Positions 1 through 10,505 of a stretch of 64,000 bases of DNA are shown in pieces. The translations under genes were made by a program, and so were the position numbers. The notes under the pieces are model-generated. The model did no database searches. It had not been told where the DNA came from and saw nothing but the letters and a program-made list of their open reading frames with translations. The DNA lies in assembly GCA_000149265.1 (NCBI GenBank), contig CH003203.1, positions 304,522 through 368,521 on the forward strand, read 5' to 3'. Source of the stretch: Ciona savignyi. Taxonomy: Eukaryota; Chordata; Ascidiacea; Phlebobranchia; Cionidae. Every line of letters starts with the position of its first letter. The stretch's first letter is position 1.

Positions 1-1340
1 ATACAGTAGCCTACATAGACTAGTGCAAAACGGCACACCTGATACATTGTTCGTCGTGACCCAGGTGAAAACTTGAAAATTTGACCGACATGGCTTGACC
101 AATTTGCTCTGACGAAGGATCCATTGAATAAACGGTTGAGCACATCCGAATGCAGACTATCTGTGGAATCTAAAAAGGAAAAATCGAAAGGAAGCAGAAA
201 ATTGAAAGAAAGATAAGAAAGCGATTCGACTCCATATCAGAAGGATACGAGTTCAAATCACACGAGGGGTCAACAAAATGTTGCAGCGCTCTGCTTTTTA
301 GCGGGTTTTTCCAGGGTAAAGACAAGGGTGAACAGAGGTTAGGTATTTTATTGGGTTTTTACGCAAGGTGCAGCAAGGAAGAGCGCTGCGTACACAGGGC
401 ATAGCTTAGGTAGGTATATGTAAAGGTATGAGAGAGCAGCTAGTCTAAGGGAAGACTAATTAAATTGCTCTCTGATATTACGAAATCTTATACGGTTTAT
501 ATAAGATACATAACAGGAAACACATGTTTGTATACACGAGGCTTGGACCTCGTTAATCAGAACGCGGGAAATAATTCATCGACTGGGCTGTCAGGAAAAT
601 AATCGCAATTTCCCTTGCACAAAATATGGACACATGGCATGGCGCGACCTAATTGTTAAAATGTACAGTAAGACAATTATAAATACGTGTGGGATTCCCA
701 CACTTTAAACAAAAATAAGTAATGCCGTAGTCCACACATATCTCGATAAAACTGTCAAGAAAAGTAACCGAAATATTGCCCGTGTTATGTTTTGCATTGA
801 GTTTATAATAACATCATGTTCAATTTAACCACCCGAGTGACACAGTGTAATAAGTATATTTGTACGAACGAATTTACGTTGGTGTTTGATCTAAGTTAAA
901 AGATCATAAAGGGTGTTGACACCGTGGGCGTTAAAAAAATATTTTCCCTATCTCTTCAAATGCAAACTGACTTTACAAAAAGTTGAAGTTTGGATCTGCA
1001 ACCTAAACTCAAAACCCTCCAAAGTTTTTACCTAAAAATTTTGAGCCTGGTAAACCCAACTAACAGCTGGCAGATGCACAATCAACACCTTATTCCGCGA
1101 CCCGTCTCGAAGCCTATAGCACATGCTGCTTTCAACCGAACAAACATTGGGGAATCACCACCATTGATACTCAGCAAAACACCCATTTAAATACAATAAC
1201 AGAAGGGCACGAGTCATTTCCGGCCGCGCATAGATTTCTTTTAATTGGTTATCCGCTGTATTGGAAACGATGACATTCCAGTTTGGTTTAAACTATTCGG
1301 GCGTACTAGATGAGGTCACTCTGTAGTACTGCTGTCTTAG
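1..1340. other. Intergenic, no gene seen
   Basis: AT-rich sequence with short open frames only and no convincing splice pattern. A short stretch near 225-275 resembles the 3' half of a tRNA (a B-box-like GAGTTCAAATC), but no matching 5' half or acceptor stem is visible, so it is not called a tRNA. Confidence 0.5.
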
Positions 1341-1760
1341 TTATGGGTCCCATTTGGAAAAATGGGACACATATTGTTTTTGTCAGTTTTTTTTCGTTTT
1401 TTTTCTTTTTTTTTTCTTCGTCAAAGGTTTGACTGGCGTGGCATGTCGCCCCGACATCTACCAGAAGGAATAATAGAATCGTTATGAACTTAGCCATTCG
1501 TTAGAAAACATGGTCTAGATATGCAGAAACCAAAATTTTGGGTAATAAATCAAGGGGAATTCCCCCGGGAGGTTAAAAACCAAAACGGTATTTTTTATGA
1601 AAAATTTAGCTTTTTGTGGCATTGCGCTTGAACGGCTGCTCCAATTTGAATCATATTTGGTGAAAAGTATGTGTATTAGTCACTGATTTAACACTTAAAA
1701 GAAATAAAAAATTTACCTAGGGAAATACCCTAACAAATTAGATTTTGTACTGAAATCATG

Positions 1761-3489
1761 ATTGTGACAGGCATGCCATGTTGCCCCAACATCTACCAAA
1801 AGGAGTAATGGAATCGCAATGAAAAATGGACATTTTTAGACAACATGGTTTAGATATGCAGAAACCAAAATTGTTGGTGACAAATCGGGGGGAATTTCCC
1901 TGGGACGTTAAAAATCAAAACGTTTTTTTTTTAAGTAGCCGTTTTTGGGCATAGCGTTTCAACGGCTGTTACAATTTGAATCAGATTTGGGGGAATGTAA
2001 GTGCATTAGTCACTGATTTAACACTTTAAAGAAATAAAAAAATTACCTAGGGAAATCCCCTAAAAATAAGATTTTGTTCTCAAATCATGATTGTGACCAG
2101 CATGCCAATTCGCCCCGTAATCTACCAAAAGGAATAATGGAATCGCAATAAAAATTTGACATTTGTAAGAGAACATGGGCTAGATATGCAGAAACCATTT
2201 TGGGTAATGAATCAAGGGGAATTCTCCTAAGACGTTAAAAACAAAAAGGTTTTTTTTCTAATAAATTATCTTTTTGGGGCATAGCGCTGGAACGGCTGCT
2301 CTAATTATGATCATATTTGAATTTAGTTTCTTTTTTACTAGAGCGCTTAAACAGTAGCTTTAATTTAAAACGTTTGTGGTGAAATGTTTGTAAATTTAGG
2401 AAATTTATTCTTTTTTTAACTACACATGGAAAATGAGTTTGGTTGGTTAACTCTGGGACCCATGCGTTTATGCTTGCAGAAACAAGCTACATACTCAGTG
2501 TATAAAATACAAATTATGGTAAGGGACCCTGTAGTAATGTAGCATAAATATATGGCATACAACATTTGTTTTATAAATGGTGGTGGTTAAACACGTGGTT
2601 GATACTCTGTAGTTTTTAAATTATGATTGTGACAGGCATGCCATGTTGCCCCAACATCTACCAAAAGGAGTAATGGAATCGCAATGAAAAATGGACATTT
2701 TTAGACAACATGGTTTAGATATGCAGAAACCAAAATTGTTGGTGACAAATCGGGGGGAATTTCCCTGGGACGTTAAAAATCAAAACGTTTTTTTTTAAAG
2801 TAGCCGTTTTTGGGCATAGCGTTTCAACGGCTGTTACAATTTGAATCAGATTTGGGGGAATGTAAGTGCATTAGTCACTGATTTAACACTTTAAAGAAAT
2901 AAAAAAATTACCTAGGGAAATCCCCTAAAAATAAGATTTTGTTCTCAAATCATGATTGTGACCAGCATGCCAATTCGCCCCGTAATCTAACAAAAGGAAT
3001 AATGGAATCGCAATAAAAATTTGACATTTGTAAGAGAACATGGGCTAGATATGCAGAAACCATTTTGGGTAATGAATCAAGGGGAATTCTCCTAAGACGT
3101 TAAAAACAAAAGTTTTTTTTTCTAATAAATTATCTTTTTGGGGCATAGCGCTGGAACGGCTGCTCTAATTATGATCATATTTGAATTTAGTTTCTTTTTT
3201 ACTAGAGCGCTTAAACAGTAGCTTTAATTTAAAACGTTTGTGGTGAAATGTTTGTAAATTTAGGAAATTTATTCTTTTTTTAACTACACATGGAAAATGA
3301 GTTTGGTTGGTTAACTCTGGGACCCATGCGTTTATGCTTGCAGAAACAAGCTACATACTCAGTGTATAAAATACAAATTATGGTAAGGGACCCTGTAGTA
3401 ATGTAGCATAAATATATGGCATACAACATTTGTTTTATAAATGGTGGTGGTTAAACACGTGGTTGATACTCTGTAGTTTTTAAATTATG
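1761..3489 (-). repeat. ~865-bp near-identical tandem duplication
   Basis: Two head-to-tail units start at 1761 and 2626, and the motif ATTGTGACAGGCATGCC recurs at 3490. The units differ by only a few single-base changes and small indels. Each contains an internal element terminus (AAACACGTGGTTGATACTCTGTAG), so they look like tandemly joined element ends rather than random duplication. Confidence 0.8.
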
Positions 3490-3709
3490 ATTGTGACAGG
3501 CATGCCGTGTCATACTGACATCTACCAGAAGGAGTGATGGAATTGCAATGAAACTTAGCCATTTGTTAGACAACATGGTCTAGACATTCAGAAACCTAAA
3601 TTTTGGGTGATAAATCAAGGGGAATACCCCTGGGACATTAAAATCCAAAACGGTATTTTTTTTCTAAAATTTTAGCTTTTTTGGGCATAGCGCTTGAACG
3701 GCTGCTTTA

Positions 3710-4138
3710 TATTTGTTAAAAATTTTTCCTTGCCAATTAAAAAGAAAACATTTAGTTTGGGTGATTTCCTTAAACACGAAGATATGTTCTTGAATCGTGA
3801 TTGTTATAAGTTAAATGATCAGAAAAAATCGGAAGATGCAACGAAAAATAAAGGAATTCCGGTAGCTGATCGTCAAAATTCCCCGAGCGATTTGAATTCT
3901 GTAACTGACGAAACGTCTGGTTTACCTGTCGAAACGACTGATCCAGAAAATTCTGACATTTTGAACGAAAACGAAGTGGTTCCTAAAAATGTAGACCCGA
4001 CTATATAAACTCAAACAATATTACAACTGAAAACGGCACAGCGATTATTCCAAGGGTAATTGTACCTACAAATATCACAAATCAGAACGTTACTGTTGTT
4101 AAAGTACCAGTGAAAACGATGTTAACTCCGAGAATTTA
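3710..4138 (+). pseudogene. Exon-like coding fragment inside element, frameshifted
   Basis: Element sequence breaks off near 3710 and a non-repetitive open frame follows, with a possible splice acceptor near 3766. The frame reads Ser/Thr/Asp/Glu-rich, disordered-looking residues (…SDLNSVTDETSGLPVETTD…) and stops at 4006-4008. From about 3990 a different frame reads on without a stop to 4138 with similar composition (INSNNITTENGTAIIPRV…), so one frameshift separates the halves. No family is recognised. The likeliest explanation is a captured host exon or processed fragment; it could also be a chance open frame in cargo DNA. Confidence 0.4.
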
Positions 4139-4555
4139 ATTAAAATTAGTCAACTAAAAAAGCATAGGTTAAGTTTAGCGAGCGCTTAATTAGTTTAATA
4201 CCCATCCATAATTTAAACAAACAGAAGAACACTCGCTTCTTTATCTCAAACAGTATTGTTTTTCTTTAATTGCGAAAACATTATTAGTTTTGCGGCACCC
4301 AATAATTTTATTTTTTGAAGTACTTGTTAAAATGGCTCTTTAGGTTCAAAAGGTTGCCGACCCCTACCATAGCGTAATACGAAGCAATAAAGATCAACTA
4401 AACTGTACGGTTACCTAATTTCCTTATGCCCACAACTAATTATTTTATTAGTATTTGATTGTAATATATTAAAACATGATTTCGTGCGTCATGTCGACCT
4501 AAAGGAAATAGAACAAAATTAAATAGTGTTTAAGTGTTCCCTGTGAATACGAAAA

Positions 4556-4745
4556 CGAAAGAGGCGTTATCACACGAACAATCGTCAGATTATAATCCCA
4601 CTGTCGGGTTACCCGAGCAATTAAATTAAGTTTTAATACTGAAAATATGAAAAAAAAATTAATTCTGATTTTTTTCTTTCAGTTTTGGTAGAACACATTG
4701 ACCAAGTTGTTTCAAGCCGTATCCGCTAAGTACCTTGCCCATGGA
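4556..4745 (-). repeat. SINE fragment, minus orientation
   Basis: It matches other SINE copies in the window in minus orientation: AATCGTCAGATTA, CTGTCGGGTTACC, then GGTAGAACACATT and CCTTGCCCA. It is diverged. It flanks the peptide gene on its 3' side. Confidence 0.6.
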
Positions 4746-4867
4746 TGTTATCTTAACCCCTTCGGTCTTTAAAACACTTGTTTAATTCAGTCGTACATAA
4801 TTTAACGTTTAGATAACGTATAGTTGAGATAAAAACTAAGTTTACCTTGTTGGTTTTCGTTGAGTGC

Positions 4868-5151
4868 TTACTCTTCGTTATCGTTGTCATTTGCCTCATC
4901 GGCTTCCATTTCTGTAGTAAATACAAGTTAGACCTCCTCGTACAAACAAAGATTAAGCCAGATTTTAAGGGAATATGCCAAATCAATTTCGTGATAATTT
5001 TACCTGGCATTTCTTGTTGTTGTTCCTTTTGGTTCCATTCCCAACGTCTGCGTCTGCGAATTCTGCGACGTCGTCGCCATGCGTCAGATTTTTCAGCGGC
5101 CAGAAGCACAAGTGCGAGAAGGAGTACGAAGAGAGCTTTATTCAAGTTCAT
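4868..5151 (-). CDS. Putative secreted cationic peptide precursor (AMP-like), 2 exons
   Basis: Exon 1 runs 5151 to 5004 and exon 2 runs 4911 to 4868; the 92-bp intron has a CAG|GTAAAA donor and a TTTACTACAG acceptor. The spliced product is 63 residues. Residues 1-24 are a classic signal peptide (MNLNKALFVLLLALVLLA…) with an S-D-A cleavage context. The mature start is WRRRRRIRRRRRW, ten arginines around one isoleucine and capped by tryptophans, followed by a Gln-rich spacer. Exon 2 encodes a wholly acidic Glu/Asp/Asn tail. Signal, cationic core and anionic C-terminal extension is the order known for ascidian haemocyte antimicrobial peptide precursors (for example Ci-MAM and styelin types). The start at 5151 is the first ATG; an upstream in-frame TTG is ignored. 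The gene lies in the cargo of a mobile element between two SINEs. Function is inferred from layout only. Confidence 0.6.
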
Positions 5152-5454
5152 CGTTGTCACCAAAACAGCTTTTATTATGTAAAATCAAATAACCTACCTT
5201 TGTAGTAGTCTTCAAGAAAGATAACTTTGTTCGATTGAGCACAGGAATTTGTAGCAGAAACTTTTTTTGGATTATTTCCGAAGTACCCTCTCTTTTTCGT
5301 TTGACTACTCATCCCGTTATCTAACATCGCGGGAAGCGTATATCCCGGATTGAGCAGATGTTTTTGTTGGTGCTAACATCTTTAAGAAAAATATCGAAAG
5401 TAATTTTCCATTTTACACAGCAGTTTTATGTTTGGTGCAAGCTTTAAAATACCT

Positions 5455-5665
5455 CGCCCTCACTGTCGGGTTACCGCAGCTATTGCGGTGTGTTGTATAT
5501 AATTAAAACTTTATTTTAATTTTGGTAGAACACATTTATCCGTTAAGTTCAGGCAATGTCCGCGCAAAGAGCCCTGTCCAAGGACACAGCTAATTATTTA
5601 AAAACAAGTTTCGAATCTAAAACCATTCGACAGAAAGGCCATACACTAATCAACTGATATATTTG
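5455..5665 (-). repeat. SINE copy, minus orientation
   Basis: It shows the SINE body in reverse: CTGTCGGGTTACCGCAGC, TGCGGTGTGTTGTATATAAT, GGTAGAACACATT, CCAAGGACACAGC, then the reversed tRNA-like head near ATTCGACAGAAAGGC. It lies upstream of the peptide gene. Confidence 0.65.
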
Positions 5666-6974
5666 GTTGAAATTAATAGTTCTTGTAAAACTGCGCAACA
5701 AACTTTCGTCCAACGCGTAACAGGCATGGTAGCATGGTCTAGATAAGCAGAAACCAATTTTTTATGTGATAAATCTAGGGGAATGCCCCTCTAGGACGAT
5801 AAAAAAACAGAACGGTATTTTTTTCTAAAAAATGGAATTTTTGGCATTGCGCTTAAACGGCTGCGCCATTTTTATTCAGATATGGTGGAATGTAAGTGCA
5901 TAAGACACTGATTTACCAATTAAAAGAAAAAATACCTAGAAAAAATACGAAAATACCCTAAAAATTATATTTATTCCTAAGTCATGATTTTGACAGGCAT
6001 GCCATTGCGCCCCGACATGTACCAAAAAAGTAATGGAATCGCAATGAAACTTTGATCTATTGTTAGATAACATGATGTAGATTTTTTTGGGAGATAAACC
6101 CAGGGGTATATCCCTGAGACGTTAAAAACCAAATTGGATTTTTTTTTAATTTGATTTTTTGGAGCATAGCGCTTGAACGGCTTCTTAGTTTTGGTCAGAT
6201 TTGGTGAATGTTAGTGCAGTTGCAGCCGCTCTACCAATGAGAAAAAAAAAGAAATCAAATACCTAGAAGAATACCCTAAAAATTATGATTTGTTCCCTAA
6301 TCATAATTGTGACAGGCATGGCATATTGCCCGACATTTTCAACAAGGAGTCGTCAAATCGGTACAAAACTTTAAGAACGTGACTGTTTTGGAAATTTAGC
6401 CTCATTTTACTAGAGCGCTTGTTAAAAGGCTTTAATTTAAAATATTTGTTGTAGAATGTTTGTAAATCTTACACGATTAACCTATTCTCTTTTTTACACA
6501 GATGGAAAGGAAGTTTGGTTTGATAACTATGGGACCCATGCGTTTATGCTTGCAGATACAAAACTATATGGCAGAATGGTTAAAATTTTCAGGAATGTTG
6601 AATAACAAATAGGGACCTGTGTGCACAAATCTGACAATAACATATATTGTGTAATGAAAATGGATAACAAGATCGGATTGTTACGAGAGGTACCCATGCG
6701 TTTATGCTTGCAGATAACAAACTACCTACTCGTTTTATAAAATACAAATTGTGCTTAGGCACCCTGCTCGCATGAATATCTGCTTTTCGTACGAAATGTG
6801 TTTTACAAATGGTGTTGGTTAACCACGTTGTTGACAGCACTCTCTAGTTATATATTGAAAAGCAGATCCCATGTTCAACGCTCCATTTAGTGCTGTCCTG
6901 CTTTAAGACAGGGTAAAAAGATATATATGATTGTCAGCTATTTATATAATGTCTTTGTATGTATATATATTTCA

Positions 6975-8488
6975 CTAGAAAGTGTCAACCACGTGTTTAA
7001 CCACCAGTATTTGTAAACCACATGTTGTATGCCTTATATTCATGCTACAGGGTCCCTAACCACAATTTGTATTTTATACACCGAGTATGTTGTTTGTTTC
7101 TGCAAGCAAAAACGCATGGGTCCCATAATTAACCATCCAAACTTACTTTCCATGTGCAGTTAAATAAAAAATAAACGTCTTAAATTTACGAACATTTCAC
7201 CACAAATGTTTTAAATTAAGCTTATGTTCAAGCGCTGTAGTGAAATAAAGCTAAATTCCCAAAACAGCCCGATTTATTTTTTTATGGTTTCACGAAATTC
7301 CCCTGGGTTTAGCAGATAAGTTTCTGTTTTTATAAGTGACTCATGTTACGTACCAATTCTTAAGCTTTTAATCTGATTTGTAGAATGCTTATTGAAGATG
7401 TCAGTGCGATATGACATGCCTGTTACAATCGTAATTTAGGAACATATCTTCGTTTTCAAGGAAATTATCCTGAGCAAATGTTTTCTTTTTTAATAAGCAC
7501 ATAGTGTCTTATGGTCTAACATTTCACCGAATCTGATCAAAATTGGAGCAGCCGTTCAAGCGCTATCTAATTTATTAGAATTTAAACGTTTTGGTTTTTA
7601 ACGTCTCATGGGTAATTCCCCTGGATTCATTACCCAACATTTTGGTTTCTGCATATCTAGACCATGTTCTCTTACAAATGTCCAATTTTCATTGCGATTT
7701 CATTACTCGTTTTGGTAGGTGTCGTGGCGACATGTCATGCTTGTCACAATCATGATTTGAGAACATATCCTATTTTTAGGGGAATTTCCCTAGGTAATTT
7801 TATTATTTCTTCTAAGTGTTAAATCAGTGACAAATGCACTTACATTCCACGAAATCTGATTCAAATTGTAACAGCTGTTCAAGCGCTACGCCCAAAAACG
7901 GCTAATTTTTTTAGAAAAAAACTAGCGTTTTGGTTTTTAACGCACCAGGGGAATTCCCCTTAATTTATTATCCAAAATTTTAGTTTCTGCATATCTAGAC
8001 CATGTTGTCTAACGAATGGCCAACTTTCATTGCGATTCCATTACTCCTTCTGGTAGATGTTGGGGCGACATGGCATGCCTGTCACAATCATGATTTCAGT
8101 ACAAAATCGAATTTTTTAGGGTATTTTCCTAGGTAATTTTTTTATTTCTTGTAACTGTTAAATCAGTGACTAATACTTTTCACCAAATATGATTCAAATT
8201 GGAGAAGCCGTTCAAGCGCTATGCCACAAAAAAACTAAATTTTTCATAAAAAAATACTGTTTTGGTTTTAACCTTCCAGGGGAATTCCCCTTGATTTATT
8301 ACCCAAAATTTTGGTTTGTGCATATCTAAACCATGTTGTCTATCGAATGGCTAAGTTTCATTACGATTCCAATATTCCTTCTGGTAGATGTCGGGGCGAC
8401 ATGCCATGCCAGTCAAATCTTTGACAAAAAAAACGAAAAAAACGGACAAAAACAATATGTATCCCATTTTTCCAAATGGGACCCATAA
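6975..8488 (+). mobile_element. Hairpin-ended repeat element, copy 2
   Basis: It starts CTAGAAAGTGTCAACCACGTG and ends with the stem-loop TCCCATTTTTCCAAATGGGA followed by CCCATAA. It contains four to five ~330-bp sub-repeats with the GGGGAATTCCCC core. It lies head-to-head with copy 1, separated by 127 bp. No coding capacity is seen; open frames inside are not supported. Confidence 0.75.
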
Positions 8489-9053
8489 ATATATAGTGGC
8501 CGATCTTGGTAGTACAATAAATAGCTTAGCTTTGCCTTCCATAATATAATCTTACATATAAGTTAGACTTGTGGTATGTGTTAACAGAGCCGTACAGCTC
8601 ACACCACATTACGATGGTTACGAACGATTCCAACAACAACCCTGACTAAATCCTTTAATAGTGGGTTATTCGACCGTAACCCAGGATAAATATGTGGCAG
8701 AAATCCTTTGTGGATATTGCTGTAGTCTGGTTGAGTTTAATTAGAATTCATACTAAAACATCTTGAAATTGCCATGTGTTATATACAGGAATCCAGTTAA
8801 TCGCCATCTTCATAATTTGCATCTGACTTCATTGACACAGAAGTCTCACCAAGACTTATTCAATAGTGCTGATACTTTATTACGTCATAATTAACATTGT
8901 TCGAAAGTTTAGCAAGACCATGAGTATATATCGCGATATGATTGAATATAATAAAGTTGCTTTTGTGCCATGACAATTATATTGACAAGTCTTGTGCTTG
9001 AGGTTATTATATTGTTTCAAATATATTATTATATTGTTTCAGTCAAATATATT
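8489..9053. other. Intergenic, nothing recognised
   Basis: AT-rich sequence without a supported gene, repeat or RNA signature. Confidence 0.4.
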
Positions 9054-9320
9054 AGTAGGTAAGGGAGTCGCCTTTCAGCTGAAAGGTCAGGGATCGGAAC
9101 TGGTCGCTAGCTGGTGGACAATGTCCTTGGTCGAGTCACTTCGCAGACGTGACCAGAACCCAGTGGAATAATGGGTTCTACTAAAAGTAAAGAAACGTGT
9201 GAATCATACATAATAAAAACCTTAATATTTCCGGTAACCCGCGAGGTAATCTGACGATTGGGCGTGTGTTAACCCCCTTGCGTCTTCCCATCCAGTAAGA
9301 TACACACGAATATACTATCC
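9054..9320 (+). repeat. tRNA-derived SINE copy
   Basis: It has a tRNA-like head (GTCGCCTTTCAGCTGAAAGG, GGAACTGGTCGCTAGC), then TGTCCTTGG, GAACCCAGTGGA, GGTAACCCG, TCTGACGATTG and GTGTGTTAACCCCC, and a tail ending in CTATCC. The same order recurs at least ten times in the window. Confidence 0.75.
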
Positions 9321-10505
9321 CGCACCTTGTTTGTTTTATTCATTTAATTTATTGTTTAGCATGTCTCGTCTACTGCATTTATTGATCTAACAAACTTTCC
9401 TGTTGTGCTATGAGATATCGCTAGTCTCAATAAAATTAGTCTGTTTTGTATGATGTTATGAGATTAAAGCATAAGTCAAAGCAGTGTGGTTACGACATAT
9501 AAGCACGCGGTAACAACATCGGTGATTCGACGTCGAACATGCGATGTTTCTAACTGTGGAATACACAGGAACTCAACAAAATTATGTATACTGATATTAG
9601 GTCTACAACGTTATATCAATTATCACTTGATTATATGTTTTGACTCTTAACTGTACGGGTCGTGTGGCCAAATGGTTAACGCGACCGATACATATACCAA
9701 CTCTTATACAAAAAAACGGTCCTAGCGACGTGACCATCATGGGTTCGAAACTTGGCCTAGTATAAAAAAAATATCGTACAAATAGCATTTATGCACTTAC
9801 AAAAGCATTGTTATGTCGAACACACACATACACGCACACATGGCAATACTTGGTATTGTGATGTAACGATTGCAATGAACTTTATTCCTAAATATTGAGG
9901 CTGTATTTCGTAATACTGTATCAAGTTCTCTTCTTTTATTGTACAATATAACAATATGTTTCACACACGGTTCCTAACCCTTTTTTTAATAATTATTCAT
10001 AATGTTGATATCACTTACAAGCCTTGTTTACCCGCGGTTCGGGAAATAGAATTTTACTACAATACGATTATATATACTCCAACTGGGATATTTTAATACA
10101 ATATGTATTTTTCAGTTTTATTTGATACTCTATTTAAAATTTGTGCAATGTCCTTTTATTACCCTTTCCATTTTTAAGATATCGAAACCAAAGCATGTGG
10201 GCCTGGCGTGATTTAACCTGTATTTGCCACGGTATACTAATACATACTTGCTGTTATAGAATCTAATATACAAAAATAAACGAAAAATACATAAAATGAG
10301 GGAATCAGCTTATTTGTTGTGCGTGGCGGTAGTTTCCCTGGCGAGATTTAACCTATATTTGCCACGACCTACTAATACATACTATGTTAGAGAATCTGTA
10401 ATGATCGCTGCCCAACGGCTACCGTTTAAAGCAATTTAGGGAGTTTTGTTTTAATAAAAATAAAACGAATAAAGGACTTAAATTAAAACAGTTATTTAGA
10501 TTTAA
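9321..10505. other. Intergenic, minor repeats only
   Basis: A tRNA-like stretch at about 9657-9755 has an A-box-like GTGGCCAAATGGTTAACG and a B-box-like GGGTTCGAAACT, but no cloverleaf closes. Two copies of 'TGGCG(T/A)GATTTAACCT' near 10205 and 10338 belong to an old repeat also seen near 12420. No gene is supported. Confidence 0.4.

Larger units (their letters stand above)
1341..6847 (-). mobile_element. Hairpin-ended repeat element, copy 1, carrying cargo
   Basis: It begins with TTATGGGTCCCATTTGG, whose following bases form a stem-loop (AAATGGGA / TCCCATTT), and ends with CACTCTCTAG. The same two ends bound copies 2, 3 and 4. The body consists of ~330-bp sub-repeats, each with a GGCATGCCAT motif, 'ATCTACCAGAAGGAGTAATGG', a GGGGAATTCCCC palindrome and 'GGCATAGCGCTTGAACGGCTGC'. 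No transposase is seen, so it is non-autonomous. About 3710-5720 is unrelated cargo holding a frameshifted exon-like fragment, two SINEs and a small peptide gene. The ends are not inverted repeats of one another. In this orientation the 3' CTAG followed by T recalls the CTRR|T end of Helitrons, but the 5' end is not the usual TC, so the class is uncertain. Confidence 0.7.

Noticed and set aside
1306..1497. Open frames ending in Lys-rich tracts at element ends (also 8351-8542, 12267-12470, 39447-39635)
   Set aside because: They arise from the A-rich terminal segment of the hairpin-ended element, recur at each copy on either strand, and carry no start context or splice support.
9657..9755. Possible tRNA gene
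   Set aside because: A-box- and B-box-like motifs are present, but the ends do not pair as an acceptor stem and the spacing is too long; more like a tRNA-derived repeat fragment.
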